Below are positions 8,284 through 15,239 of a stretch of DNA of 24,283 bases, piece by piece. The stretch comes from a virus, in the IMG/VR virus record IMGVR_UViG_3300036790_000151, positions 1 through 24,283 of that record. One strand, given 5' to 3'. A model generated the notes under the pieces. The model saw nothing but the letters and a program-made list of their open reading frames with translations, ran no database searches and had not been told where the DNA came from. The first letter of the stretch is position 1, and each line of letters starts with the position of its first letter. The translations under genes and the position numbers were made by a program.

Positions 8284-10403
8284 GCCGATTCCTTCTCTGA
8301 TTTCTCAGCCTGTTCAATCAACTTATCTGCCTCGCGCTCGTGGTATTTCGCTTCCACATGCGTGTTCATCAAGGAAGCGCCGGCCTTGATTTCCTCAACC
8401 TTGAGGGCGGTATGGGCCTTAACGACCGTATCCAAGCGCTTGGTCTTATTCGATTCATCGACATCGTGCGCTTTGACGGTCTCTTGCAGATGCGTCTTGG
8501 TCAGACCCAACTTCAAGTCCTGGGTCACTTGCTGCAGCTGCTGTTTCAACGAGGCATTCTCATTCGAGAGCGCCTGCACGAGCGAGCGCGCACGAGATGA
8601 GAGGCCCGACATGATCTTCTTCAAGCCTTCCGGCGTATTCGCCATTAAGCGATCCGCCAACTCCTGCATATACGGATGGTCAATCGAGCGAAATACGAGG
8701 TCTGGGCCTGTTTTGGCGATAATCTCGGCCAATGCCTCAATCTGTAGGAGATTGATCAGGTTCTCCGCCCCCTCCTCGCGCTTGGTCTCATACCCTGGGC
8801 CCGTATCCATCACCACGTCATAACGGCCGACCGATAGATCGTTTTTGATCTTAGAAACACCCCCAGGATCTTGGGTCTGCTCGTTGATCTTGACCATTTC
8901 GGGGGTTCCATCCTCCCCAATCACCCGCTGCATGCGCTCTTCACTGAAGTAATGCGGTATCCACTCGAGCATCACGCGCCAGAGCTGCGCAATCATCAGC
9001 GTTAAGTGATCGTAGTATTGAAAGTGCGATTGATCGGATAAGCCCTGGCGCTTTTGGATCGCACGGCCAGATACGACTTGCCCCTGCTCATCCGCCCCGG
9101 GCTCATTCGGCATGCCGGCAACAGCTAAGAGATTCGTCCTCATCCCTTGAACGAACTCGGCAAAGCCTGCCTCGATCTGTGCGGGAGGCTGACGGGACGG
9201 GGGCGGTAGCGGTATCTCCCCCTGCCCCGTATTCACCGTCACGGGCTTATAGATCAGCGCAATCGTTGCGTCCTGATTGGTCGAAGTCCACTCAGGATGC
9301 CCGTCGATCTGCCCCTCAGCGGCAACCCAAGGGGATTGAGGGGCTAATCCTAAGCGCTTGATCTTGGCGGTTTCGCCATAATCGACCATGCGCTGGGGGT
9401 CTTGCATCGACTGCACCATCCCACGGCGCATGACCTTGCCATCCACATCCGCGACATTCCCGGTACAGCGAAAGACCGGAATGTAAGTGCCGGGTAGGAT
9501 CTCCCGCTCAACCACCTTCGTCCCATTCAAGCGAAACCACTCGACCTGGCGGCGGGAGGAATCGCGCTCATCGATAATGGTATCGCCAATCAAGGCTAAG
9601 GCTTCGGGCGAGGGTAACTCTGATTTGAACCGAGTATATTCAGGTCCCTGCGCCCGCTTGATGCGATAGAGCTTCTCCGACTTCTCACGAATCCTGAAGT
9701 ATTCCGCTAAGCGGATTTCCTCCTTGTCCTCCCACTCGGCCCGATCCTCATCCCGTCCCACATCGCTCCACTGCGCATTGTCGGCTTTGGGGTATAGCCG
9801 CTTGTACTCGGTGCGCTTCATCTTGATCGAGATCAAGCACCACATCTGATCCTGCCCCGCAGGCATGATGGCCGAGGGGTCCATGTACACCGTGAAGATG
9901 TTACGAATGGGGAGGATTCGTAAGTCCATGTCGAAGCTATCGGGGGAGACATACTCGGCAATCAGCCGGCAATAGCCCCACCCCGACGTTACCGAAGAAT
10001 CCGCCGCCGTGTCATAGGCAACGGAGGCTTCCGAGCGATACTCGACATGACGGCCAATGCCGTTAATGACCTCGGCGGTCTCAATGTCCGCATCATCCCC
10101 CACCGGGTGGGCTTTACCCCTCGGGCGCTGCTGCTTGATGTTGTTGACCACTCGACGGACCAGGGCATCCGTTAAGTTGATGGTCAGTTGCGGGGTTTCA
10201 GCACTCGCGGTCGTGACATAGTCATCGTCCCAATGCCCCTCACCCTCGCGAAAGAGAATGGCGACCTTGGCCTTGGTACGATCACTCGACTCCGCATCGA
10301 TACAGATCTGGAGGCGGTCGCGAGCTTCCTCGAAAATCTCTTTCTCGGTGATGGCATCGAAGTCAGGATCACGCTCTTTCATGCGGCGCCGTGCAATAGC
10401 CAT
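8280..10403 (-). CDS. Portal protein, P22 gp1-like
   Basis: A 707-residue dodecameric DNA-entry ring subunit (P22 gp1 is 725). P22-portal features include the helical N-terminus (EKEIFEEARDRLQICIDAE), FREGEGHWDDD, the TINLTDALVRRVVNNIKQQRPRGK region, VTSGWGYCRLIAEY, and NIFTVYMDPSA. The C-terminal third is helical and charged, suited to a barrel, with coiled-coil NENASLKQQLQQVTQDLK and a Lys/Glu-rich tail. ATG 10403 overlaps the HAD gene by 25 bases. An alternative ATG at 10382 would make an ATGA overlap and a 700-residue protein; neither has a good ribosome site. It lies directly downstream of the terminase genes. Confidence 0.93.
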   Translation of the reverse strand: MAIARRRMKERDPDFDAITEKEIFEEARDRLQICIDAESSDRTKAKVAILFREGEGHWDDDYVTTASAETPQLTINLTDALVRRVVNNIKQQRPRGKAHPVGDDADIETAEVINGIGRHVEYRSEASVAYDTAADSSVTSGWGYCRLIAEYVSPDSFDMDLRILPIRNIFTVYMDPSAIMPAGQDQMWCLISIKMKRTEYKRLYPKADNAQWSDVGRDEDRAEWEDKEEIRLAEYFRIREKSEKLYRIKRAQGPEYTRFKSELPSPEALALIGDTIIDERDSSRRQVEWFRLNGTKVVEREILPGTYIPVFRCTGNVADVDGKVMRRGMVQSMQDPQRMVDYGETAKIKRLGLAPQSPWVAAEGQIDGHPEWTSTNQDATIALIYKPVTVNTGQGEIPLPPPSRQPPAQIEAGFAEFVQGMRTNLLAVAGMPNEPGADEQGQVVSGRAIQKRQGLSDQSHFQYYDHLTLMIAQLWRVMLEWIPHYFSEERMQRVIGEDGTPEMVKINEQTQDPGGVSKIKNDLSVGRYDVVMDTGPGYETKREEGAENLINLLQIEALAEIIAKTGPDLVFRSIDHPYMQELADRLMANTPEGLKKIMSGLSSRARSLVQALSNENASLKQQLQQVTQDLKLGLTKTHLQETVKAHDVDESNKTKRLDTVVKAHTALKVEEIKAGASLMNTHVEAKYHEREADKLIEQAEKSEKESA

Positions 10404-10624
10404 CGCGGATTATCGTCGATCCAGATATCGGCATTGAAATGGCGCATTTTGGCCTGTCGAGAGGTATAGACAATGGGCAGATTAAGGCCAGTGATGAGCT
10501 CATCTGGATAGCGCATGGTTACGATGGTTACGCTGTGGCCGCGCTCAATAGCCTGCTGTGCGAAACGATCCCAAAACATCGGGTCTAGGGTGAACGTCCC
10601 GTCGTAGTCGAGCGCTATTTTCAT
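10379..10624 (-). CDS. Minimal HAD-superfamily phosphatase-like protein
   Basis: An 81-residue protein from ATG 10624, which overlaps the terminase stop as ATGA (a TTG four codons upstream is also open). All four HAD motifs are present: D6-Y-D8-G-T (motif I nucleophile and acid), T36 in IVTMR (motif II), K59 in SRQAKMRHF (motif III), and D70-D71 in IWIDDNP (motif IV). There is no cap domain, making it one of the smallest HAD folds, likely acting on a macromolecular or phosphopeptide/nucleotide end. Its place between terminase and portal is unusual. It could trim 3'-phosphates at packaged DNA ends or act in nucleotide metabolism; these roles are inferred. The family assignment is firm. Confidence 0.88.
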   Translation of the reverse strand: MKIALDYDGTFTLDPMFWDRFAQQAIERGHSVTIVTMRYPDELITGLNLPIVYTSRQAKMRHFNADIWIDDNPRWLLHGAA

Positions 10625-12027
10625 CGATGCATCCAAGCGTTCCCGCCCGAGCGGCGGATCATCGGCTGAACGACTACCGGCTTCTCATCTGACTTACCCA
10701 CAATCTCGGGGAATAGGTCAGAGATGGCCCAGACCATGGCGTCCGCACGATTTGGTGAGTGTTCCCCCATGAAGCCGTGGGTGGTGAAGGCACAAAGCTC
10801 GTCCTCGAGCTCCCTAAAGATGCCGGCTAGGCGTACCCGTCCACTTTCGAAGAGTGCTGAGACAGGCTCAGCTCGTACAACCTTGCCTCGACTTGCTGTG
10901 ACAGCTCTAAATGGCGTACGAGGGCGTGCGCTGTGTATAACGCTTCGCACCATCGCCCCTCCGAAGTTAACCTCTGCAACAATGCGATCTGCCCGATGGC
11001 GGTCGAATGCAGTTGTTGCAACTCGTCCCCAAGTGCTAGGACCGGCCTTGCAGGTGAGATCTTCGAGGACATACGCATTCCCATCCATTCCTAGGCCACA
11101 GACCACAATCCCAATCTCATCGTTGTCCTGATTGTCCTCATCGTCTGCACCGGAAGGATCAACCGCGACCACAATCCGTAGCATGTCGGGCAACTCACCG
11201 TCGAGTAGCCGCCACTTGTCCATCGTCTCATCGGTGAACAAGGCATTGGGCGCCATGTCCCGAAACTCACCCTCTAAGAATCGCTTCTGTAACCGCGCTG
11301 AAAGCCCCTGGAGCGTCTTCAAGTAATCGGCTGGGAGGTTTGCGAGGTTGTCCCTCGGGTTCAATTGCATGCAGGCGTAATCGTCAGGAACGGGCAGGGA
11401 TTGCTTGGACTCGGGATCGCGCTTCAACTTGAATAGCTGATACGTCCAGTGCCCCTTATCCGGAGGGTTCTCGTCGTAGAACACCTTCAACGGCAATGGA
11501 GCCTGTGGTAGCCCTGAGAGCTTGTAATCGACCTTCTGAGCTAACCGAGTGATTGCAACGTTCCTTGAGGAATACGGGATCTGGCTGCACTCGTTGAAGT
11601 AAATCGTCACGTACTCATTACCCAAGATCTTCTCAACCCGATCTTTGTCATCGAGGCCCCCGAACCAGACCTCTGATCCATTACTGAAGCGGGCGTACAA
11701 GTCTGATTTGTTGATCTCATACTCAATCCCCGGCCAGCAAATCCGCATGACCTTGGGGAAGGTATCCATGACGATGCTTGATTTGATATGCCCCAACCGA
11801 AAGCGAAGGATGCAATGACGGCTCTCGGGGGCGATCTGTGCTCTTGCACACACCTTTCGAACGATTGAAAAGGTCTTACCCGAGCGTGAGCCCCCAAAGA
11901 GCATGATGTGCTGGGCATGGCCGTTGAGAAGCTCATCGGCTTCAATCTGCTTTGGGGTGGGGAGGAATGTCACTGGGGAGCAAGGTGAAAGCGATGGGAG
12001 CGCCCTCATCGCCCTTGATCGTCGCAT
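10621..12027 (-). CDS. Terminase large subunit (packaging ATPase/nuclease)
   Basis: The motor that cuts concatemeric DNA and pumps it through the portal. The longest frame gives 468 residues, with other starts at ATG 12009 and GTG 11973; none has a convincing ribosome site and translation is probably coupled to the small-subunit gene, which it overlaps by 86 bases. The ATPase domain has Walker A GGSRSGKT (45-52), a Walker B-like TIYFNE (141-146, Asn for Asp as in many relatives) and a coupling motif around SSRNVAITRLAQK. The RNase H-like nuclease starts at VVAVDPSGADDEDN, with later acidic residues ending in NRADAMVWAISDLF. Length and order fit P22-like terminases. Confidence 0.95.
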   Translation of the reverse strand: MRRSRAMRALPSLSPCSPVTFLPTPKQIEADELLNGHAQHIMLFGGSRSGKTFSIVRKVCARAQIAPESRHCILRFRLGHIKSSIVMDTFPKVMRICWPGIEYEINKSDLYARFSNGSEVWFGGLDDKDRVEKILGNEYVTIYFNECSQIPYSSRNVAITRLAQKVDYKLSGLPQAPLPLKVFYDENPPDKGHWTYQLFKLKRDPESKQSLPVPDDYACMQLNPRDNLANLPADYLKTLQGLSARLQKRFLEGEFRDMAPNALFTDETMDKWRLLDGELPDMLRIVVAVDPSGADDEDNQDNDEIGIVVCGLGMDGNAYVLEDLTCKAGPSTWGRVATTAFDRHRADRIVAEVNFGGAMVRSVIHSARPRTPFRAVTASRGKVVRAEPVSALFESGRVRLAGIFRELEDELCAFTTHGFMGEHSPNRADAMVWAISDLFPEIVGKSDEKPVVVQPMIRRSGGNAWMHR

Positions 12028-12199
12028 CGATGGAAGATAAGTCGGGCAACGTCTTCTTTAACAATATCTCTATAGCTTTCAATTGCGTGGACGTTAAATC
12101 GAGCTTACCAAGTGCATGATTCTGCAATCTCTTGGCGAGCATGCTGGTTCTGATTCGATCCCTCACCTTCTGGGGGGTCCAGGCGCCTCGCTGAGCCAT
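11942..12199 (-). CDS. Putative terminase small subunit
   Basis: An 85-residue protein starting at ATG 12199, which shares one base with the previous stop (TGATG). The core (AWTPQKVRDRIRTSML, then LTSTQLKAIEILLKKTLPDLSSID) is a short helical module often seen immediately before large terminases in Pseudomonadota phages. The basic N-terminal helix pair could bind DNA; the C-terminus is Pro-rich. The usual role of such a protein is to recognise the packaging site and recruit the large subunit. The role is inferred from position and the familiar core; I see no full-length HTH domain to prove DNA binding. Confidence 0.72.
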   Translation of the reverse strand: MAQRGAWTPQKVRDRIRTSMLAKRLQNHALGKLDLTSTQLKAIEILLKKTLPDLSSIDATIKGDEGAPIAFTLLPSDIPPHPKAD

Positions 12200-12405
12200 C
12201 AGTTGAACCTGTCTCGAAGCTCGGCCGGCGCATACCAAAGCGAGACGAAGGCCTGGGCATCGAAGGTCGATTGGAAGTGAATACCGTTGCCCTTCTCGGG
12301 ATCGTATTCCTCACCTAAGAGCGTCGCTCGACAGGAGCCATCGGTGAAGCGTTTGAGATCTAACAATTGGCCCGGGAGCCAGTGCGAGGGGTATTCAATG
12401 TGCAT
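12199..12405 (-). CDS. Small phage protein, unknown
   Basis: A 68-residue protein from ATG 12405, with GAGAG five bases upstream, overlapping the GroES-like gene by 11 bases and the small terminase gene by one. It is soluble, with several aromatics and acids: HIEYPSHWLPGQLLDLKRF, ATLLGEEYDPEKG, and a helical end AQAFVSLWYAPAELRDRF. Longer upstream starts exist but would lie inside the GroES-like gene. I recognise no family. Its place between co-chaperonin and terminase suggests a head-assembly accessory. Confidence 0.72.
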   Translation of the reverse strand: MHIEYPSHWLPGQLLDLKRFTDGSCRATLLGEEYDPEKGNGIHFQSTFDAQAFVSLWYAPAELRDRFN

Positions 12406-12823
12406 CGGGGCTCTCGATACCGCACACATCCGCTTCCCGACAGTGCAGGTGGATTCTGTCTCCCCACCAAAACTGCTCAAAGGCGTATCCACCCAACTGC
12501 ATGCCGCCCAATTGCACGATATCCCCCACTTTCACATCGCAGGGGCGAAAGACGGTTCCTTCCCACATCTTGGTGCGCTTGTGCTTGTCGGGATAGTCGT
12601 ATTGCTTGGGGTAAACACCCGGGCCTATGGCCTTGACGATCCCGCGTAAGGGCTTGGTCTTGGGCTCGAGGAAAATGTACTTCGAATACACCACATCCAA
12701 GGGCTCCACGATCATTTGATCGCGAAGCGGGCGGATTTTGGCGCTTTCGGGGATGAAGGTGAGGCTATCGGAGGCGAACTGCGCACCTCGATCAATCACG
12801 GAGGGGATGAGTTTAGGCGGCAC
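12395..12823 (-). CDS. GroES-like co-chaperonin (Cpn10 fold)
   Basis: A 142-residue protein starting at GTG 12823. Cpn10 landmarks occur in order: IRPLRDQMIVEP (30-41, like GroES IRPLHDRVIVK), a mobile-loop segment ending YIFL (IFL 50-52, matching the IVL GroEL-binding tripeptide of GroES and IIL of T4 gp31), GIVKAIGPG (61-69, like GEVLAVGNG), DVKVGDIVQLG (96-106) and WGDRIHLHCREADVCGI (120-136, like the GroES C-terminal strand). It has 29 extra N-terminal residues and a longer roof loop (70-93) than GroES (97 residues). It probably caps host GroEL so the coat protein can fold, as T4 gp31 does. It overlaps the glycosyltransferase and the next small gene by 11 bases each. Confidence 0.82.
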   Translation of the reverse strand: MPPKLIPSVIDRGAQFASDSLTFIPESAKIRPLRDQMIVEPLDVVYSKYIFLEPKTKPLRGIVKAIGPGVYPKQYDYPDKHKRTKMWEGTVFRPCDVKVGDIVQLGGMQLGGYAFEQFWWGDRIHLHCREADVCGIESPDAH

Positions 12824-13691
12824 GCGCTTGATCCCGATGAGGCGATGAGATGGCTATGCGCTTTCGAAGCATCTCAGCCTCGGCCATTAAGCCCTTCCGC
12901 GCATAGAGCTTGGAGGCCATATCCATCCGCATGCAGATGAAATGCGAGATCATCTCGTGAATCACATGGCGGGCTTGATAGGCTAGATCAGCGCCGAATA
13001 GATCGTGGGCGAGAACTTCCAACCCTGAGCGGTACTCATCGAAGTACGTTAAGCACTGCTCGTTCCCTAACTGGACTCGCTCACCGACTGGATGCACCAG
13101 AAGATTGCGGTAGAAGGGCTCAGGCGAGAAATGAATCGCACCTTGAGCCAAGATCGCGGGTAGATCTGCAAACGCCCAATAAGCCCTGGTACGAGGTTTT
13201 AAGGGGATTGGGGTTCGATAGATCACATGCTCAGGCCACAGGTGCGATTTAATGATCGAGTTGAACAAATCCCGGCCCCGATCCCGATCCAGTGTGAGCT
13301 CATCGCACCGGTAGGCATTCCAGAAGGGCTTATGGTCACACTCGTTATAGATCTCGCAGGGGGCGATAAAGGCGGCGACCTTGGGATAGGCTTCTAGATA
13401 GGCTATGGCCTTAATGGTGGGGCCGGGTAAAAGATAATCATCGTCCGCACAGTAAACCGCATACGTTCCACGTGAAGCTAAAAGCGCTGCGAGCTGATTC
13501 GGGAACGGACCAATGTCTGAGTCTTGGCGGAGGTAGCGGACGTTGTGATTTAACGCCACCGTTTGGGTGTCATCGGTTGAGGCATTGTCCGACACCACGA
13601 TGTCAGAATCGGGAAAGTCAGCCTTCAGCCGCGTCAGGGTATAATCCAAGTACGGCGCGCGGTTTCGAGTGGGAATGCAAATCGAGAGCAT
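12813..13691 (-). CDS. Family 2 glycosyltransferase
   Basis: A 292-residue GT-A fold enzyme. The N-terminus SICIPTRNRAPYLDYTLTRL and IVVSDNASTDDT (31-42) form the nucleotide-sugar site, and YCADDDYLL (80-88, D83-D85) is the metal-binding DxD-type motif. The C-terminal half is mixed, without membrane helices, so it is cytosolic. ATG 13691 shares a base with the stop of the 41-residue gene (TAATG), and its end overlaps the GroES-like gene by 11 bases. In phages such enzymes modify host surface glycans, virion proteins or DNA bases; which applies here cannot be read from sequence. Confidence 0.9.
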   Translation of the reverse strand: MLSICIPTRNRAPYLDYTLTRLKADFPDSDIVVSDNASTDDTQTVALNHNVRYLRQDSDIGPFPNQLAALLASRGTYAVYCADDDYLLPGPTIKAIAYLEAYPKVAAFIAPCEIYNECDHKPFWNAYRCDELTLDRDRGRDLFNSIIKSHLWPEHVIYRTPIPLKPRTRAYWAFADLPAILAQGAIHFSPEPFYRNLLVHPVGERVQLGNEQCLTYFDEYRSGLEVLAHDLFGADLAYQARHVIHEMISHFICMRMDMASKLYARKGLMAEAEMLRKRIAISSPHRDQARAA

Positions 13692-13816
13692 TACTTCTTA
13701 GCCGCGCGCCGAGCCTCGGCAAATCCAGTCGCTAAACGCTTAGGGGGTTCTTTCCCCTTCGGCTTCATGAACTTTGACATGAGCGCGCTTAACGGCTCGC
13801 CTTTGGCTCGCGACAT
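13691..13816 (-). CDS. 41-residue basic peptide, unknown
   Basis: ATG 13816 to TAA 13691, with the stop overlapping the glycosyltransferase start by one base (TAATG). It is strongly basic (about twelve Lys/Arg), with KFMKPKGKEPPKRLATGF in the middle and EARRAAKK at the end. It opens the operon that runs through terminase and capsid genes, after a 178-base gap. It may be a translational leader for the glycosyltransferase or a small nucleic-acid-binding peptide. No family is recognised; the coupling and composition are the evidence. Confidence 0.62.
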   Translation of the reverse strand: MSRAKGEPLSALMSKFMKPKGKEPPKRLATGFAEARRAAKK

Positions 13817-13883
13817 GTGCGGCGATTATTCACACCCGCATTAAGTGCACAAGGGAAATCCTCGAATTGTTATCGGAATAATA

Positions 13884-13969
13884 TATAATGGACATGCTGG
13901 GTCCTTTGATTTAACGCAGAGACGATTAGAACGCCGCGAGGGGTCGTAGCCTCGCGGCGTTCGCCGTTT
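13884..13969 (+). ncRNA. Candidate small RNA with TATAAT box and terminator hairpin
   Basis: In the 178-base gap between the 41-residue gene and alpA, both on minus, the plus strand has a perfect TATAAT at 13884-13889 with only a weak -35 (TCGAAT at 13862). About 40 bases later comes a perfect 12-bp GC-rich stem (13930-13941 with 13950-13961, 8-base loop) followed by CGCCGTTTT. A transcript from about 13896 to 13969 would be about 75 bases. It has no coding frame of note. The parts are visible; transcription is inferred. Confidence 0.35.
13930..13969 (+). terminator. Strong hairpin, probable terminator
   Basis: AACGCCGCGAGG pairs perfectly with CCTCGCGGCGTT over 12 bp, with loop GGTCGTAG. 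On the plus strand GTTTT follows after a 4-base gap; on the minus strand there is no T-run. It lies just after the alpA gene end and before the 41-residue gene, so it may also separate the regulatory unit from the late genes. Confidence 0.55.
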
Positions 13970-13994
13970 TGGGGGAAGTTCACCATCAGGCCGC

Positions 13995-14240
13995 TTATAT
14001 GTCTGGATTTTTGGCCTGGCGCTTACGGGGTTTTGCGTAAGCCGTGACGCGGTTCTCTGCGATGTGACGGGCGATATAGTCCGAGATTTCCGACTCCACC
14101 CATGCGACTGCTGACAAGCCCAAACGGATTGGACGTGGTACTCGGCCAGCCGCCATTTCCTGATAGAGCCAAGAGATCGACCGACCACCGAGGCGCTCAA
14201 GAACTTGGGCGCGACTCAAAAGATTAGGATGCGAGGACAT
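13995..14240 (-). CDS. AlpA-family DNA-binding regulator / excisionase-like
   Basis: An 81-residue protein with a winged helix-turn-helix of the AlpA/excisionase (MerR-like) type: LLSRAQVLERLGGRSISWLYQEMAAGRVPRPIRLGLSAVAWVESEISDYIA, where SISWLYQEM is the recognition-helix region and RLG..AVAW the wing. The basic C-terminal tail (KPRKRQAK) can contact DNA. AlpA proteins activate prophage genes or direct excision. No integrase is in the window. ATG 14240 lies inside the end of the preceding HTH gene (17-base overlap). It ends the four-gene regulatory unit before the hairpin at 13930. Confidence 0.88.
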   Translation of the reverse strand: MSSHPNLLSRAQVLERLGGRSISWLYQEMAAGRVPRPIRLGLSAVAWVESEISDYIARHIAENRVTAYAKPRKRQAKNPDI

Positions 14241-14364
14241 CTGGTCGGTACTTCTTCACAATTTGGCAGATGCGCGCCGCCGTTAAATGCATCCGCTGAC
14301 CGATTTCCGGGTACTTAATGCCCTGCGCGACGAGATCTAAAATAATTCGGTCGCGCTCGCTCAT
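14224..14364 (-). CDS. 46-residue helix-turn-helix protein
   Basis: ATG 14364 overlaps the preceding stop as ATGA; TAA ends at 14224. The protein is a bare HTH: helix ERDRIILDLVAQGI, then YPEIGQRMHLTAARICQIVKKY, like sigma-70 region 4 and LuxR tails, in which IGQRM and AARICQIVKKY are the two HTH helices. There is no effector or dimerisation domain. With AlpA, which it overlaps by 17 bases, it makes a pair of co-translated DNA-binding proteins. The target is unknown; the palindromes upstream of the operon at 14933-14967 are a candidate. Confidence 0.72.
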   Translation of the reverse strand: MSERDRIILDLVAQGIKYPEIGQRMHLTAARICQIVKKYRPDVLAS

Positions 14365-14492
14365 GTGAAAATCCAGTGACAGAACTTAACGAGCGCCCAA
14401 ATCCCAACGCTCCCGCAAAGCCCTATGATGCATATCCCGAGCATCATCCCCGCTCGGTCGATGGAATCCATGGGTAAGTATTCGCGTTTCAT
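14361..14492 (-). CDS. 43-residue single-helix membrane protein
   Basis: ATG 14492 overlaps the nuclease stop as ATGA, and its own stop overlaps the HTH start as ATGA, so it is locked into the operon. A short charged N-terminus (MKREYLPMDSIDRAG) precedes a membrane helix (about 15-37: MMLGICIIGLCGSVGIWALV) and a short KFCHWIFT end. One helix and no lysis partner are visible, so I do not call it a holin. Function unknown. Confidence 0.68.
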   Translation of the reverse strand: MKREYLPMDSIDRAGMMLGICIIGLCGSVGIWALVKFCHWIFT

Positions 14493-14884
14493 TTTCGGTA
14501 GCGCTCCCTGGTGATGATCTGAACCTTAAATCCGTAGAGTTCCTCAACCTGCTTAATCTTGTTGATCGATACGCGGGTGCGAGCTCCCTTACAGTCCTCC
14601 ACCGTTACGCCCTGCAATCTGTTCCAGACCACGAGAAAATCCGCACGATAGATGACCCCACCAGGCAACCTAAACGGCACCTGGCAGGTAAACCACAAGA
14701 CTTCGCCTATAGCTGCGAGATGCTTCAGTTCCTCGTACCGCTTGACCTCAAGCTTCGAATCGAACTTTCGCCCATCGACCTCCACTCGGATGTTTCGGTA
14801 CTTGCGAACCGGTGCGTGCAGTTGCCTTTTCCATTCCGCAACGCTCAGAGTCTCAGTCACAGGGTTATGCTCCGGCGATAACAT
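14489..14884 (-). CDS. DUF1064 nuclease-like protein (PD-(D/E)XK type)
   Basis: A 131-residue protein matching DUF1064: KYRNIRVEVDGRKFDSKLE (28-46), VPFRLPGGVIYRADFLVVW (69-87) and VTVEDCKGARTRV (93-105), ending in a basic helix. The acid at F41-D-S-K-L-E46, D82 in YRADF, and D97-C-K99 fit a PD-(D/E)XK metal site, so it is a likely structure-specific or recombination endonuclease. ATG 14884 lacks a ribosome site; GTG at residue 9 has GGAG well placed and may be the true start. It leads a four-gene unit with a membrane peptide, an HTH protein and AlpA. Confidence 0.85.
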   Translation of the reverse strand: MLSPEHNPVTETLSVAEWKRQLHAPVRKYRNIRVEVDGRKFDSKLEVKRYEELKHLAAIGEVLWFTCQVPFRLPGGVIYRADFLVVWNRLQGVTVEDCKGARTRVSINKIKQVEELYGFKVQIITRERYRK

Positions 14885-14932
14885 GGCTAATTTCGATATA
14901 AATTGACTGTAGGAAGCGACTGATTGACATAG

Positions 14933-14967
14933 ATCGTTAGATGGCTAACGATTACCCTCCCGAGGGT
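14933..14967. promoter_or_regulatory. Two adjacent perfect palindromes, candidate operator
   Basis: ATCGTTAG-atgg-CTAACGAT (14933-14952) is followed at once by ACCCTC-cc-GAGGGT (14954-14967). They lie about 50 bases upstream of the DUF1064 start, in the 157-base gap before the DUF1064-AlpA unit. TTGAC boxes occur nearby on the plus strand (14903 and 14924). The symmetry is direct; an operator role for one of the downstream HTH proteins is a guess. Confidence 0.4.
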
Positions 14968-15099
14968 TACACCGTTACCGTCACTGGCCCTCAAACAACC
15001 CGCTTGGGCCGGATAGCGCACCGAGCTCAAGCGGGGATCTCTCACTTAGCCTCTCCCTCAGTGCTTGAGATGGGCAAAACGTCGGGATTTCCAGTGTAG
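14941..15099 (+). CDS. Possible 52-residue protein on the opposite strand
   Basis: An ATG-TAG frame filling the gap between two minus-strand operon genes and overlapping the 65-residue gene's 3' end. The peptide begins MANDYPPEGYTVTVTGPQTTRLG, with balanced composition and no membrane segment. A TTGACT box at 14903 with a poor GACATA at 14926 could give an almost leaderless transcript; no Shine-Dalgarno is seen. The ATG sits in the loop of the 14933 palindrome. It may be chance. Confidence 0.22.
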   Translation: MANDYPPEGYTVTVTGPQTTRLGRIAHRAQAGISHLASPSVLEMGKTSGFPV

Positions 15100-15239
15100 C
15101 GTCGGCCGAAAACGCAATCGGCTTGGGGCCCAAACTTCTCGCATGGGCAGTTTTCGCGAGCATCGTTCAGCGGGCAACTGATGATCTGCTCCGGTCTGTA
15201 CCCGGCCGTTACCAGCACAGCTCGCGTAACGTTGCTCAT
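15042..15239 (-). CDS. Small Cys-containing phage protein, unknown
   Basis: A 65-residue protein; ATG 15239 overlaps the preceding stop as ATGA. Four cysteines (C22, C31, C33, C42) around SCPLNDARENCPCEKFG could bind a metal. There is no membrane or coiled-coil segment and no recognised family. It is the last gene of a three-gene unit (60, 115 and 65 residues) tied by ATGA overlaps, followed by a 157-base gap with palindromes. Confidence 0.68.
   Translation of the reverse strand: MSNVTRAVLVTAGYRPEQIISCPLNDARENCPCEKFGPQADCVFGRRYTGNPDVLPISSTEGEAK

Noticed and set aside
10827-11131. Open frames on both strands inside the terminase gene
   Set aside because: They lie wholly within the well-supported terminase frame, have no ribosome site or recognisable content, and reflect base composition.
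10621-12027. Walker B Asn (FNE) as a sign of a dead terminase
   Set aside because: Many functional phage terminases of this group carry Asn or another residue before the catalytic Glu, and all other motifs are intact.
14361-14492. Holin call for the 43-residue membrane peptide
   Set aside because: No endolysin or spanin is near, and its operon encodes a nuclease and regulators, so a lysis role is unsupported.
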